From NCBI GenBank assembly GCA_033064195.1, contig JARBJD010000017.1:62001-126000 (forward strand): DNA of 64,000 nt, read 5' to 3'. Source of the stretch: Blattamonas nauphoetae. Taxonomy: Eukaryota > Preaxostyla > Oxymonadida. The notes beneath the pieces are model-generated. The model searched no databases and was not told the origin of the DNA. It worked only from the letters and a program-made list of their open reading frames with translations. Position numbers and translations under genes: made by a program. This document shows, piece after piece, positions 1 through 10,602 of this stretch; within the stretch, counting starts at the first letter, position 1; every line of letters begins with the position of its first letter.

Positions 1-48
1 AAACCAAAGAACATGGTAGGTATCTAATTCCGGGTCGATCAGATAAGG

Positions 49-541
49 ATGGGTCGTCAAGCGCGTAAACGAAAGCATTGCAAGACAAATGGTGGGAAGA
101 CTACTCTTCGACAAGTGTACTTCCGTCGAGACATCGATCAGGTTCATGATGACCTTGCAAAAGGTTTTTCTTCAACTTCCCTCACTCTTTGTTCAATATC
201 TCTGGAATGGTGTTTAGGCATTCCTCCACCGAGAACAAATCCTGATGATGAACGCCAATGTCCTTCGTCCTTTGTTTTACCTCTCTTCAGATTGCTGCAT
301 CGAATGTTCACGTTTTTTCGTCGATGAACGAAGTCTAACACAACACCAACGGACCAAAGATCATAAACGACGGTTTAATTTATTCATTCCATCAATTATT
401 CTCCAATATTATAGCCTGAAGGAGCTCTTAGAGAAGCCCTACACTGCGGAAGATGCACTGATGGGCGCTGGCAAGGGATTGCCTCGTGCAGGCTATGACG
501 AGCCGGCTCCATCGACAGACAAGGAAATGAGTGGAAATTAG
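49..541 (+). CDS. ZNF593/BUD20-like zinc-finger protein (60S export factor)
   Basis: Four exons (49-163, 218-259, 291-372, 415-541) joined by GT-AG introns of 54, 31 and 42 nt. The N-terminus is basic (MGRQARKRKHCKTNGGK) and is followed by a segment like the ZNF593/Bud20 N-terminus (DIDQVHDDL). A C2H2 finger spans exons 3-4 (C-C-I-E-C near the start, Q-H-Q-R-T-K-D-H-K-R-R at the end), then the LKELLEKPYTAEDALMGAG tail seen in the family. Known members shuttle with pre-60S ribosomes and help nuclear export of the large subunit. The gene ends in TAG, so TAG works as a stop in this genome. The family call rests on motif order, and I am fairly sure of it. Confidence 0.85.
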
Positions 542-882
542 CTTTCTTTCAGGAACACTTCACAAATACGAATGAAATTGTTTTTCATCACGAATTCAGA
601 AGAAATCTGCTTCTTCAACTTCTTTACTATGGTGATCTCAACAAGTACAACGTCCATATCTTCTTTATTGGCCTGTTTATCGCATATGGCGTATCTTGTG
701 AAGCTTTCGAAGTTCGGTTCGACAGTGAACAATTGATAAAGCCTAAGGTGTATCGTTCACTTTTTTCGTTGTGTGAGAATTAATTCAAGTGATAATCGAA
801 ATTTCAATGCGTTGAAAGAGATTTTTCTTTCGGACGAAAATAAAAAGGTTATAGGTTCGATCTATCAGCTAAACAACAGCAA

Positions 883-1645
883 ATGACTGAACAAGGCGAT
901 AATATTCCCACTTTCAAGCTTGTCCTCGTTGGTGATGGTGGCGTTGGTAAAACAACGTTTGTTCATCGACATCGTTCTGGAGAATTCGAGCCTCGTTACA
1001 TTGCCACAAGTCTGTCATTTTCTACCTATCTTCAATCTATATGATCTCTTCAACTTATTTTTAGCTGGTGTTGAGGTCTCAACCCTTCCACTATACACTA
1101 ACCTCGGACCTGTCCGATTCAACAACTGGGATACAGCTGGTCAAGAACGTTATGGAGGTCTCCGTGATGGGTACTACATTCAAGCACAATGCGCAATTTT
1201 GATGTTTGATGTAACATCTCGAGACACATATTCCAATGTGGACAAATGGTACCGAGATTTGACTCGAGTCTGCGAGAACATCCCAATTGTTCTCGTTGCA
1301 AACAAGGTTGATTCCCGCGACAGGAAGGTTCGCACCAAACAAGTTACATTCCATCGCCAGAAGAACCTTCAGGTTTGCTCCAATTTCTTCATTATTCATT
1401 TTTTTGAATTGATTCTTCGCCACCACGATTAGTATGTGGAAATCAGCGCAAAGAGCAATTACAACATCGAGAAGCCATATATTATGCTTCTTTCAAAACT
1501 TGCTGATAATCCTAATGTTACCCTTGTCAGAGAACCAGCTAAACTTCCACCAGAGATCCAAATGACTCAAGAACAAATTGCTGCCAATGAGCAAGAATGG
1601 GCGGCTGCAGTTAGTGCACATGTTCCACAAGATGCCTCCTTTTAA
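883..1645 (+). CDS. RAN: Ran GTPase
   Basis: Three exons (883-1009, 1065-1372, 1433-1645). G1 is [11 protein letters not shown]3 is [19 protein letters not shown]4 is VLVANKVD and G5 is [13 protein letters not shown], which together are diagnostic of Ran rather than Rab or Ras. The switch I segment crosses the first splice (YIAT then GVEV). The usual acidic DEDDDL tail of Ran is missing: the protein ends in HVPQDASF, so the C-terminal switch differs from animal Ran. Role: nucleocytoplasmic transport and spindle assembly. It lies 341 bp downstream of the ZNF593-like gene on the same strand. The stop is TAA. Confidence 0.95.
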
Positions 1646-1946
1646 ATTTTCTGGCGAACGGGAAGGATCAAATCCTCCAATAAACCTTCAGCTTCTTTTT
1701 CTCACTTCATTAAAACGATGATTAAGATACTTTTCTGGGAGTTTTTTCCGACTTCAAATCAATCTCGTGCACTTCCACTGGGTTTTAGAAAATGTGCTGT
1801 TGCCTTATCTCTTCAGGCAATGAATTGACTTCGAAAAAGTGTTTTGCGCTGTGTGTCTTTAAAAGAGAAAAAAGTTGGAAATTGCGTGAACAGGAGTTTT
1901 ACATGACATGTCAAAATCAATATGGATAAAATGTAAAGAAAAATGC

Positions 1947-3198
1947 TCATTCCGTATCGGGAGGAGATGATTCTTCTGTTTTAGATTCTTCGCTCTTCTC
2001 AACATCTTCCTCCTTCTTTTCATCCTTTTTCTCCTCCTTTGAGGCATTCTGTATCGCTGTTTCTTCGATAGTATGTTGCTCTGGTTCGGTTTTTTTCTCC
2101 TCGGTTGATTCTGGTGTGGACTCATTCTTTGCACTGGGCTGTGGATCAGTCTTAGTCTCCTGTTGGACAGAATGTGAAACTTCAGATTTCGGCGCAAGAG
2201 GGTTTGATTTTCCTTGAGCGGCATTTGACGAAAAATCAATATCGGGGTGTTCTTCTTGAAGGACGTAATAAAACGATCTGTAATGGGTGCAAATCACAAA
2301 AAAGGAAAGGGGTACCCATTTTTTACAGCCGTGAGCGCATCGAACCAATCGTGTCTCGTTCCACTGGTTTCAAATTTGATGTATCGTGGTGTTGGTCTGA
2401 AGAATAAACGATGATATTTCATTATACTGTTTGAATTGGCCTGGTTTTCCCTCAATTGGTTGTGGTGGAGCAGTGAGAGAGAGGATATTTGTTTTTTTCA
2501 GAGTTGATTCGGGTTCTTCCACGATTGTCATTGTTTCAAGTGGTATCGTTTCTACTGGAGATCCCATCTGACCACAGAACGTAGAAAGGAGGATACCTCT
2601 TGGTCCTTAAAGGCTACAACGGCAGTGCTCGTCAGTGTCACCCAAAGATTAGTGAAAGTTTTGATGAGGAGTCCCGAGTGTACTTCTGCCCATGTTGATC
2701 GTAAAATGGAGTTAATCGCAAGTTCCTGCATGAAAAAAAGCAAAAGTTTCAGTAAAACTAAGTGTTTACAAACATGACCCAGAGCAAATGAAACATGGAA
2801 TTGACCAGGAATTCCCTCCATCTGGAGAAAACGAAAGTCCTAACAGATAACGAGTGAGTAATTAGGTTTCCAGAAAAGAGTTACCTGTTTTTCGCTGAGG
2901 AGTTGTGATGAGAGTGAGTACTCACCGAGAAAAGTAAATGGTTTGCGTTTTGCATTGAAAAGTTGTAGTTTGATGTTAACGTTTCTTTCTGGGAGCAGAG
3001 CAAAGTTTGCATTGTTTGAAAATTGATAAATTTTCTTTGTTGAGTGAATTGGCGAGCTGACAACGTTTTTGTCAACTTGGACAACAAACTGCATTTTTTC
3101 GGTTTCTGGAAAATATGTTGGACAAAAATCAGACGTTCTGCAGGAAGATCTAATTCTCGGGCATCAATACTTTTGACGATGAGATGAAGATAGAGCAT
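1947..3198 (-). CDS. C2-PH domain protein with acidic tail
   Basis: I assemble this gene from several exons, including two 29-nt introns (3106-3134 and 2568-2596) and one of about 39 nt. The N-terminal ~90 residues look like a C2 domain (LYLHLIVKSIDARELDLP, then QFVVQVDKNVV and the NVNIKLQLFNAKRK strand). The middle looks like a PH domain (WVTLTSTAVVAFKDQE, then YIKFETSGTRHDWFDALTAV, with the conserved Trp of the last helix). The C-terminal ~100 residues are Glu/Lys/Ser-rich and probably disordered. C2 plus PH suggests a membrane- or phosphoinositide-binding adaptor. I cannot name an orthologue. The start is the ATG at 3198. Confidence 0.65.
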
Positions 3199-3258
3199 TC
3201 AAAGAAGTTGTGTTGATCGATACCACCATTACTTTTCAACCGTTGGACAGATCTCAGA

Positions 3259-5530
3259 ATGGATTATGACAATCCGTTTGACGAGTCTTCTGATGGCAAT
3301 GACTTTGGAGATGTGAACGATGACTTCAAGCCGAATGCAGTTTGATCTTTGCTCCGATTGTTCGTTCACACTCTTTTTCTTCTCTCACTCCACCTATTTT
3401 TCTGGTATCAAAGAAAAAAGGTTCAAATCAGCCAAAAACAAATTTGCTACACAATTCTGATGATGAAGATAGTGATTCTGATCATCTTTCGCCCCAATCA
3501 ACGGGTCACAATAATCACGACAGAAATCCATCACACGATTCGGATAAAGATTCACGACTAAGTAAGCCTGATATTAAAAAGCCTGTCACAAAGCCGAAAC
3601 AGAGACAGGTTGGAAAAATATCGACAGTATCTGGGAGAAATTCCCATCAAATGAAACAAGGTCAATTATCCCCGACAAAAACCCTCCAAGAGACTCTTAT
3701 GGATAATATGCAGGTTGTAGAAACCGAAACTGATCCGTTTACTCTCCGTCAGAAGAACAATAAACTCCAAGCCACTCTCAAGTCAGTGAAAGAACAACAC
3801 AACAAAATATCAACATTGACACACCAAATTCCTCAGCTCAAAGAAAAAACAGAACAAACAGGCAAGAGCAACGAGGATCTTGAAGTTAAAATCAAGTTAA
3901 CAGAGAATCTCATCCGGGAAGCGCAACGAACAGTTGAAAGGGCGCAACGACGGGATGAGAACGAGGGAAACTTGATACATCGACTTGAACTCGACGTCAA
4001 AGTCTTGAAAGTGAAACTGGCCAAAAAGGATGAGGAGTTCAGAGTGAAGGAATCTCAAATTGTGAATAGCCTCGAACGAAATGAACAGTTGCAGGAAAAG
4101 CACAATGAGAATAAGACCAAAATCGATAAATTGATCAACACAATCAAAGATCTAGCCCCTGATGATTGGGAAGAGATCCTCGATGGAATTATCAAGACAG
4201 AGACGCGGAAAGATGCAAAGAAACCGTCGAGCACGGAATCAAAAGGAAAGCGAAATGACCCGATCGCTGCACTCAAAAAAGAACTCCAAACAACAATAAA
4301 CAACATGGACAGACAGATCCGGGTAGCACACCAAGAACTCACGACTTTGACAAACGAGCTCAAAGGCAGACAGATGGACGAGAAAAAGCGAGAGCAGCAA
4401 TACAATGATAAGTCCAACGAGGCCAGGATGATGTTTCTGCAACTCACCGGCATCCAGCCCAACCTTGCACAGAACTACGCTGCGAAGTATCAAAACCCAG
4501 CTGGACAAAGCTGTCTGCCTCTTCCTTCTTCCTCATCGTCCTTCTTCTCCTCACTTTTCGTCTCTTCTCTTCAGCATCCCGCCGCGGAAGCCGTCCGGAC
4601 TCAAACTCCTCACAGCCGCCGGACAACAGAGCGCTGTACTCAGTCTCCGCCCCTCCCCTCTCCCCTCCCTCCATCCGCTCGGTCCGAAAAGTCCCCGGAG
4701 GGAACGCACGTCTCCAGCCACTTCACGAAGAGAAGAAACCGGTGATCAGGAAGGAAGGCAGTCGGAAGGAGAAGAAGCGAGTGGAGGCGAAGAGCGAGCC
4801 GGAATGGAAGGACGACGATTCCGACGGGCCAGCCAAGGACGACGCTGGGCATGACAGCGACTCCGATGACAACCCGTTCCATGTCGAGGACGACACGCCG
4901 AAGGACGCTCAGCAGGATTTGAAGGAGAGCTCGCCGGTCATCCAACAGGAGCCAGAAGAGCACGCCAACGACGAATACGAAATGGATTGGGACGAAGACG
5001 ACGACGCCGATGCCGGCCCAACCAAATCCCCCTCTCCTCCCCCGCAGGACCCCTCCCCGCCGCCGAAGGACGAGTCGGCGCCCACCACTCCACCCACCGC
5101 GAAGGACGACTTTGACGATTTCGAAGACTTCGGCGAAGCCCCCGTCCAGCCCGCAAAGGCGAAACCGTCACAAGCAGACGCGTCCCCAAAGAAGGCAGTG
5201 TCCTCGTACGACGATTTCGATGACTTCGACGATCCTCCTCCCAAAGAAGAAAAGCACAAGCCTGCCAAACGCGCCGCTCCCCCTCCCAAACCAGCAGCAT
5301 CGTCTTTCGACGACTCGGACGACTCTGACAGCGACCAGCCCTTCCGCGTTCAGAAGTCCAGCGAGCCCAAGCCATCTCCTCCAAAAGCAAAGCCAGCACC
5401 GCCTGCTGACGACTTTGACTTTGGAGACGAGCCACCCAAGCCAGCCAGGAAGAAGCCTGTCGGCCGGCCGGGTCGGAAGGCAGCTGCAAAGGCACGGCCT
5501 GATATTGATTACAACTTCGACGACTTCTAA
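3259..5530 (+). CDS. Acidic coiled-coil protein with DDFDDF motifs
   Basis: Three exons: 3259-3339, 3414-4512 and 4575-5530. The N-terminus is MDYDNPFDESSDGNDFGD. A long charged coiled coil follows (about residues 120-380), then a very GC-rich Pro/Asp/Lys tail with repeated DDFDDF or DDFEDF clusters, ending in DYNFDDF. I chose the second splice because it joins the coiled coil to the only open acidic frame. Such Phe-Asp motifs in a disordered tail are typical of short linear binding motifs, but I cannot assign a partner. Codon composition changes sharply, from AT-rich in the coiled coil to GC-rich in the tail. The stop is TAA. Function is unknown; a cytoskeletal or ciliary role is only a guess. 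Confidence 0.7.
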
Positions 5531-5672
5531 AGAGTCGTCGGCGCTTCTTGTTTTCGACGTAGGTCAGATCATAATTTGTTTTCATTTCTACACGGCACAG
5601 CAATGAAGAACACACACGAAATGAAGAAAGCGTGAAACGGTTGAAAATGAACAGAGTGGGTGCGTTGAGTGG

Positions 5673-8228
5673 CTACCTGCCTCTCTTCAGCAGTGTGATC
5701 TCCCTCTCCAGTGACGCCAGCTGCTGCTCGATCTCTTCTGCCCGCTCTCGTTGTCGCGGCTTGGCCTTTGCGTTGGACGGGATCCTCGCCAGCTCGCCCT
5801 TCAGCTGTGCAACAAGCTGCTGCTTGTTTGTGATGGCGCTGCTCCTGTCGCCGTCGCTCATCTGCTGCGTGTTGCCTTCGCTCCGGACACTTCGCGTATC
5901 GAGAGTGGCAGTGCTTCGGTACGGATCCTCTCGCTCGGCCCCGAGTGCGGATGGCTGTGCAGAGTGTGTTGTGTAATCATGAGATCGAACTGTTGACCGT
6001 GACGACACACTCGCCCTGTCGTCGGCAGCTCTGTCGCCGTTTCTGTCTGTCTGTCGCTCCTGGTAAGCGAACGGGGTGGAGAACTCGCTGTACCGATCCT
6101 TCTCTCGCGGCCTCTCTCGGAACCGATCTCGGTCGAAGTCGGACCGCTCAGGTCGGCGAGTTCGCAGCAGCTTCTCCTCGTTCTCGGCCACCTCGTCGCG
6201 TAGCCGCGAGATCTCCTTCTCTTTCCTTCGCAGCTCCTCCTCAGCCACTTTCAGATCGCTCCGGACGCGGCTGACCTCGTACTGCGTGTGCTCCAGTTCG
6301 GACTCGGCCTTCTCCTTGTCTGCCTTGAGCGACTCCACTCTGTCCTTCTCGGCGTCCAGAGATCGCTCCACTTCCAGTTTCAGTTGGAGTGCCGTGCTCA
6401 CTTTCTCTTTCAAATCGTCGATCCGGCTTTCCTTCTCCGAAAGCTCGTTTTCCCGTTCTTTGCACCGTCTGCGCTCCTTCTTCAGGTCTTCTTCGACGCG
6501 CCACTGCGCATCCCGTGCCTCCTTCAGAATGCGCTTCGACTCCTCCCGCTGACTCTCCAGTCCCTTGACCATCTCCTGCAGCCGAGCAGCCTCCTGGCTC
6601 TTCCTCTCAAGCGCCTGCTCAGCGTCGTCCTTTCCGCGCTGGAGCTTGTCGACCCGGCGCTTCCACTGCTCCTCCGCGACGTGCATCTTGTCGAGCATCT
6701 CCTCGGCGGCCTTCTTGTCCTGCGTGAGGCGTGCTCGCTCGGTCAGCAGGTACTCTCTCTCCCGCTCGTCGGTGCTGTTCAGCTCCTGCAGTCGCTTTGC
6801 CTTCTCAAATGCCGCGTCCTTCTCTTCCTGGGTCTGCCTGAGCGTCGTTTCGAGAGTTCGTCGCTGTTGGTCGAGCTGGTCTCGCAGTGCCTCCGTCTCT
6901 TTCTCAACCGTGCCGAGTCGGCGAGCGAGGGTTTCCTTTTCGGCGACTGCGCTCTTCAACTCCGACTGAAGAGACTCGATCTGTGACGTGGCCTTGCTCA
7001 GATTCCCTTTGTCGAGGTTGGCTCCGATCCGGAGGGTGTTGAGGCTGTCCTCGAGTTGTGAGACGGTGTCGAGGTGTCTCTGCTTTGTCTCGTTCAGCTC
7101 GTTGTCCTTCTGGCGGATGGCGTGGTCCTTCTCTTGAATCTCGTTCTTCATCTTCGCAATCATCGAGCGCAGTTGGGCGATCTCGATGTTCTCCTTCTCC
7201 TCCAGCCGCTCCCTCGACTTGGAGAGGGGCTGCTCACGAGTCCACGATGACGAGCGAGACATGGCCTTGTGTGACTCGGCGGGAGAGACGGACTGCGACG
7301 AGAACGAGGAAGGGACATACGGTCGGTGGGGGTCGCTCACGAGGCTGCCGTTGTCGTCGTTGGACGTGTCTGGAGGGTAGCGTGCCCTGACCGACGCGCG
7401 GACGTATCGGCTCTGGGACTCGAGAAGGGGCGACGGTTGGATGGGTATGGATTCTGGGTGTGTGTTGTGGTGGGAGGGGGGAGTGTCGTCGAGCGACGGA
7501 AGGGACGCAAGGTATGTGTTGTTCCCATCGCTCTGAGTCGAAGGACGTGTTTCTGTGGACTGTTGGAGAGAGGTGTTCAGAGATGAAGTGGATGAGAGTC
7601 GATTTTGTTGGGGAAAATCTCTTGAATTTGACGAAGGATGTGGTCTTTCTTGCCGAATATCATTGTGGGGACTTTCAGAACGAGTTAGTCCAGGCAGGAA
7701 GTCGTCTTCGAAAGAAGATGGTTGAAATGGTCTTGGCTGAATTGAAAATGGTTTGTTGTCATTACGAGAGGACGGATACGGGGATTTACTTGTTGAGGAT
7801 GAGTGTGGGGCTGATAGTGGAAGGACTTTCTCAGAATGAGATGAATGGTGTGAAGACGTCTGTGAATGGGGACTCTGTCCCACTGGAACCAGAATTATTT
7901 TCTTTTTCTTCTTCTTTTTGCGTTTCTTTTTCTCTGGTTCATCAGAATATTGAGCATCGGGTGGAATTTGCGAACTAGATTCGTTTATTTGATGTGATGT
8001 TGGTAGTCTGAATGAAACTGTCTTTGGTTCTGGATTATGAGTGCGAAAATACGACACAGTGGACGAGAATGATGAATTTTTTGGGCGAGAGTCGGTATCT
8101 TGAGGCTGCCTCAATGAAGAGAGTGATGCAACTTCATCGAGATCATCTGTCGATTAAAAAAGAGTGAATGGTTCAAAAAATAAAAAATAAAGACGATCAT
8201 AGAAATCTGTGGTATCTAGAAATGCCAT
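5673..8228 (-). CDS. Long coiled-coil protein with disordered N-terminus
   Basis: A short first exon (8228-8195, MAFLDTTDFYD) joins across a 48-nt intron (8194-8147) to one open frame that runs to a TAG stop. The first ~280 residues are Ser/Pro-rich and contain a Lys run (KKKRKKKKKKK) that may be a nuclear or membrane-binding patch. About residues 300-660 form continuous heptad coiled coil rich in Glu, Lys and Arg. A basic Ser/Arg stretch and a second short coiled coil close the protein (about 835 residues). The gene runs tail to tail with the acidic coiled-coil gene, 142 bp away. I recognise no family. The many Ser/Arg frames on the opposite strand are shadows. Confidence 0.75.
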
Positions 8229-8497
8229 TTCGGCAGATCGGGTCAGACTGATACCGATATGAGTAAATCAATTTCTCATGGGACACACACCAATGCATTG
8301 GATCTAATGAGAATATACATGTGCTAACTTGATTTATATAATCAATTTAAATGCATAGTTTCAATTTGTGCGTTCAGTTAACAGTGGAATCAACAGGAGT
8401 GAGTGAAAATGAAATGAGTCATGAAAAGAAGAGTAATACACATGAAATTTACCAAAAGTCAACTTCACTTATGTACAAAGAGCAGTGTGTCAGAACC

Positions 8498-9606
8498 CTA
8501 AAGTTCCTTTCTCCACAACGTAATCTCTTGTTGTTTGAAGAATCGTTTTCCCTCCTCGTTGTAGATGTCAACGCTGAGATAATAACGAACCTGGAATGAA
8601 GAATTGATTGTTGGGTATGTTGGGGTGAGGTCAAGATTGGACAGATACATTCTGATTGGGATGATTTCATCTATTTTGATTGTGTGTCAGGATATGGAGA
8701 GTAATACACAAATAATCAATCATAAGGACAGACCTTTAACGGGTGTTCCATCCATTACCTCAAATTGCATCAGTGCATCGCTTTCGTTTGTAGCACTGGC
8801 ATCTTGGAAGCATGTCTCTTTCTTCAAGATGGCAATTTCCATGTTTTTGATACGCATTTTACAGTCATGAAAATACACTTTTCCAATGATCACATCATTC
8901 AGATGATATCTATGAAGGAAAGAGGACAGAAGGGAACGAAGAGAAGAAAGGATGAGTGTGAGAGGAAATTGAAGAAATATACAGAAAAAAGATAGATGAG
9001 AGCACACTTTGATCTAGCATATTCAAAATCAATGTGGAGTTCCCCTTTCACACCAACACTCATTCCTACAGAGTGATCATTGTCTGGTTCTGGCTGGACG
9101 TTGCGGACAAACAATTCTCGTTCCTCTATCAGATTTAGCTTAACTTTTCTGATAACTTTGGCGATGATGAAATATCTGGTTAGGACGGAGATAAAGAAGG
9201 AAGAAAGGGTAAACTTCAGAGACACATTGATTCCATAGTACGTCTCAAAGTCCTTCTTAATAGTAGAAAAGTCAAATTTATAAGTTTGATCAGCAACAAG
9301 AATCCCAGGTCCACTCAGTTCTTTGACAACAGAGATAAAGTTGTTTTGTTGTGATTTTTCTCCAAAAACTTCTATCCGGCCAACTAATTCAACAGTGATG
9401 CCGTTATGTTCGAGTTTCTTCTTGGGAGGAACGACAACGAGAATTTGGCCTGAGACAGGGTCGCGGCCTCCATATAAAGGAAGTAAGTCGCCTTCTTGAT
9501 CATTTCCTGGTCGTTTTACTTTGCGTCGTGTTTCTTCTCCATCAAATTTGATTGAAATCTCACTACTGGTTACCGTTTTGCGGATGACCTGGAGAAATTT
9601 CTCCAT
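8498..9606 (-). CDS. VPS26: Retromer subunit VPS26
   Basis: The protein begins MEKFLQVIRKTVTSSEISIKF and matches VPS26 through the whole arrestin-like fold: KLEHNGITVELVGRIEVF, SVVKELSGPG, FDFSTIKKDFETYYGINVSL, GELHIDFEYARSK, VIIGKVYFHDCKMRIKNME, FEVMDGTPVKG. The last exon carries EIIPIRMYLSNLDLTPTY and ends KQQEITLWRKEL followed by TAG, as in the family. Three introns interrupt it. VPS26 binds VPS35 and sorts endosomal cargo toward the Golgi. The start is 98 bp from the start of the small divergent gene at 9705, so they may share a promoter. Confidence 0.93.
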
Positions 9607-9704
9607 TGAGAGATTCTGAGGAAACCGGGCGGATCGTCCCGTGACAGGGTTTTAATCTGACATCGAACCGATGTGTTTGAGATGTTTTCGGAAGAAATTC
9701 AAAG

Positions 9705-10473
9705 ATGTCATCGAGTATGATGATCCAATGGGAGTAAGCGTCCAATCTCTTACGCTTCATCGGTCTGTTCATTTTCGTCTCTCACTTGCTCTATTTATCT
9801 CATTTCAATGTTTAGAAGCAATGACGATGGAGAACTCGGTGATCCTGTTGCGGGGTTATTTTATACCACTGGTTTGCCCTTCCTCTTTCGTCTAACATCC
9901 ACCACACACAATTCGTCCATTTACAGAGGAACGCATTTATGCTCGGATAGAACTTAATCGAATTGAAGTTTGGCTCGCTCATTTTTTATCAATATCATCA
10001 TCTTTTCTCACATTTTCCTCCAAGCCTGGATTGAAAGGAAAGATCTCATGGATTTGTCGGTCTGACAGCTTATCTTTTTAATAAATCTCAAAAATTATGG
10101 TGGTTACATCCTTAGTGACTCATATGGTGTTGGTTTGTCTCTTTTTTTTGTTCCAACAGAGTTCTTGTTCTCACATATCTTCCTCGCAGTGGTGTGTTCC
10201 TCTCTTCCTTTATCTGACTCTACAAGCCTCCCAACTTTGAGATTGTGTCTTGTCTTGTTGAGCCAATCCAAATGGCTGTGATTTACGCTCATGCTGAGCT
10301 TCCAAGGTCGAAACTCATCTCCCTTCATTCTTCCTCGTTTCAGATCATGGCCGCCAGGAACATACGATGTTCGCTTCTTTATTAACGACAAGCTCGCCCG
10401 TGTTGCCCCCTTCAAAATCATTGAACCTAAAACGATAGACCCGCGGGAAGAAATGACAGACACTCTTTTATAG
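9705..10473 (+). CDS. Small multi-exon protein, two beta-rich segments, unknown
   Basis: I join at least five short exons: MSSSMMIQWE, then ESNDDGELGDPVAGLFYTT, then ERIYARIELNRIE, then a Gly/Ser segment, then PPNFEIVSCLVEPIQMAV and WPPGTYDVRFFINDKLARVA, ending before TAG at 10471. The WPPGTYDVRFFIN stretch resembles the strand pattern of SKICH or other Ig-like beta sandwiches. Some internal splice choices are uncertain, and an alternative first frame (MCLRCFRKKFKDVIEYDD from 9671) cannot be excluded. I do not recognise a family and assign no function. Confidence 0.45.
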
Positions 10474-10602
10474 TCAATCTTTCGAGTTTTTCTCTTTATT
10501 GTATAAGATATCATTTCAATCTCATTTCACCTTCATTTGAGCTTGATTCCATCACAATGATGTTACTTATGGATCGATCGTGACTCGGTGCACTTTCTCT
10601 CG

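Noticed and set aside
5938-7978. Long plus-strand Ser/Arg/Leu frames opposite the coiled-coil gene
   Set aside because: Antisense shadows of a GC-rich coiled-coil coding strand.
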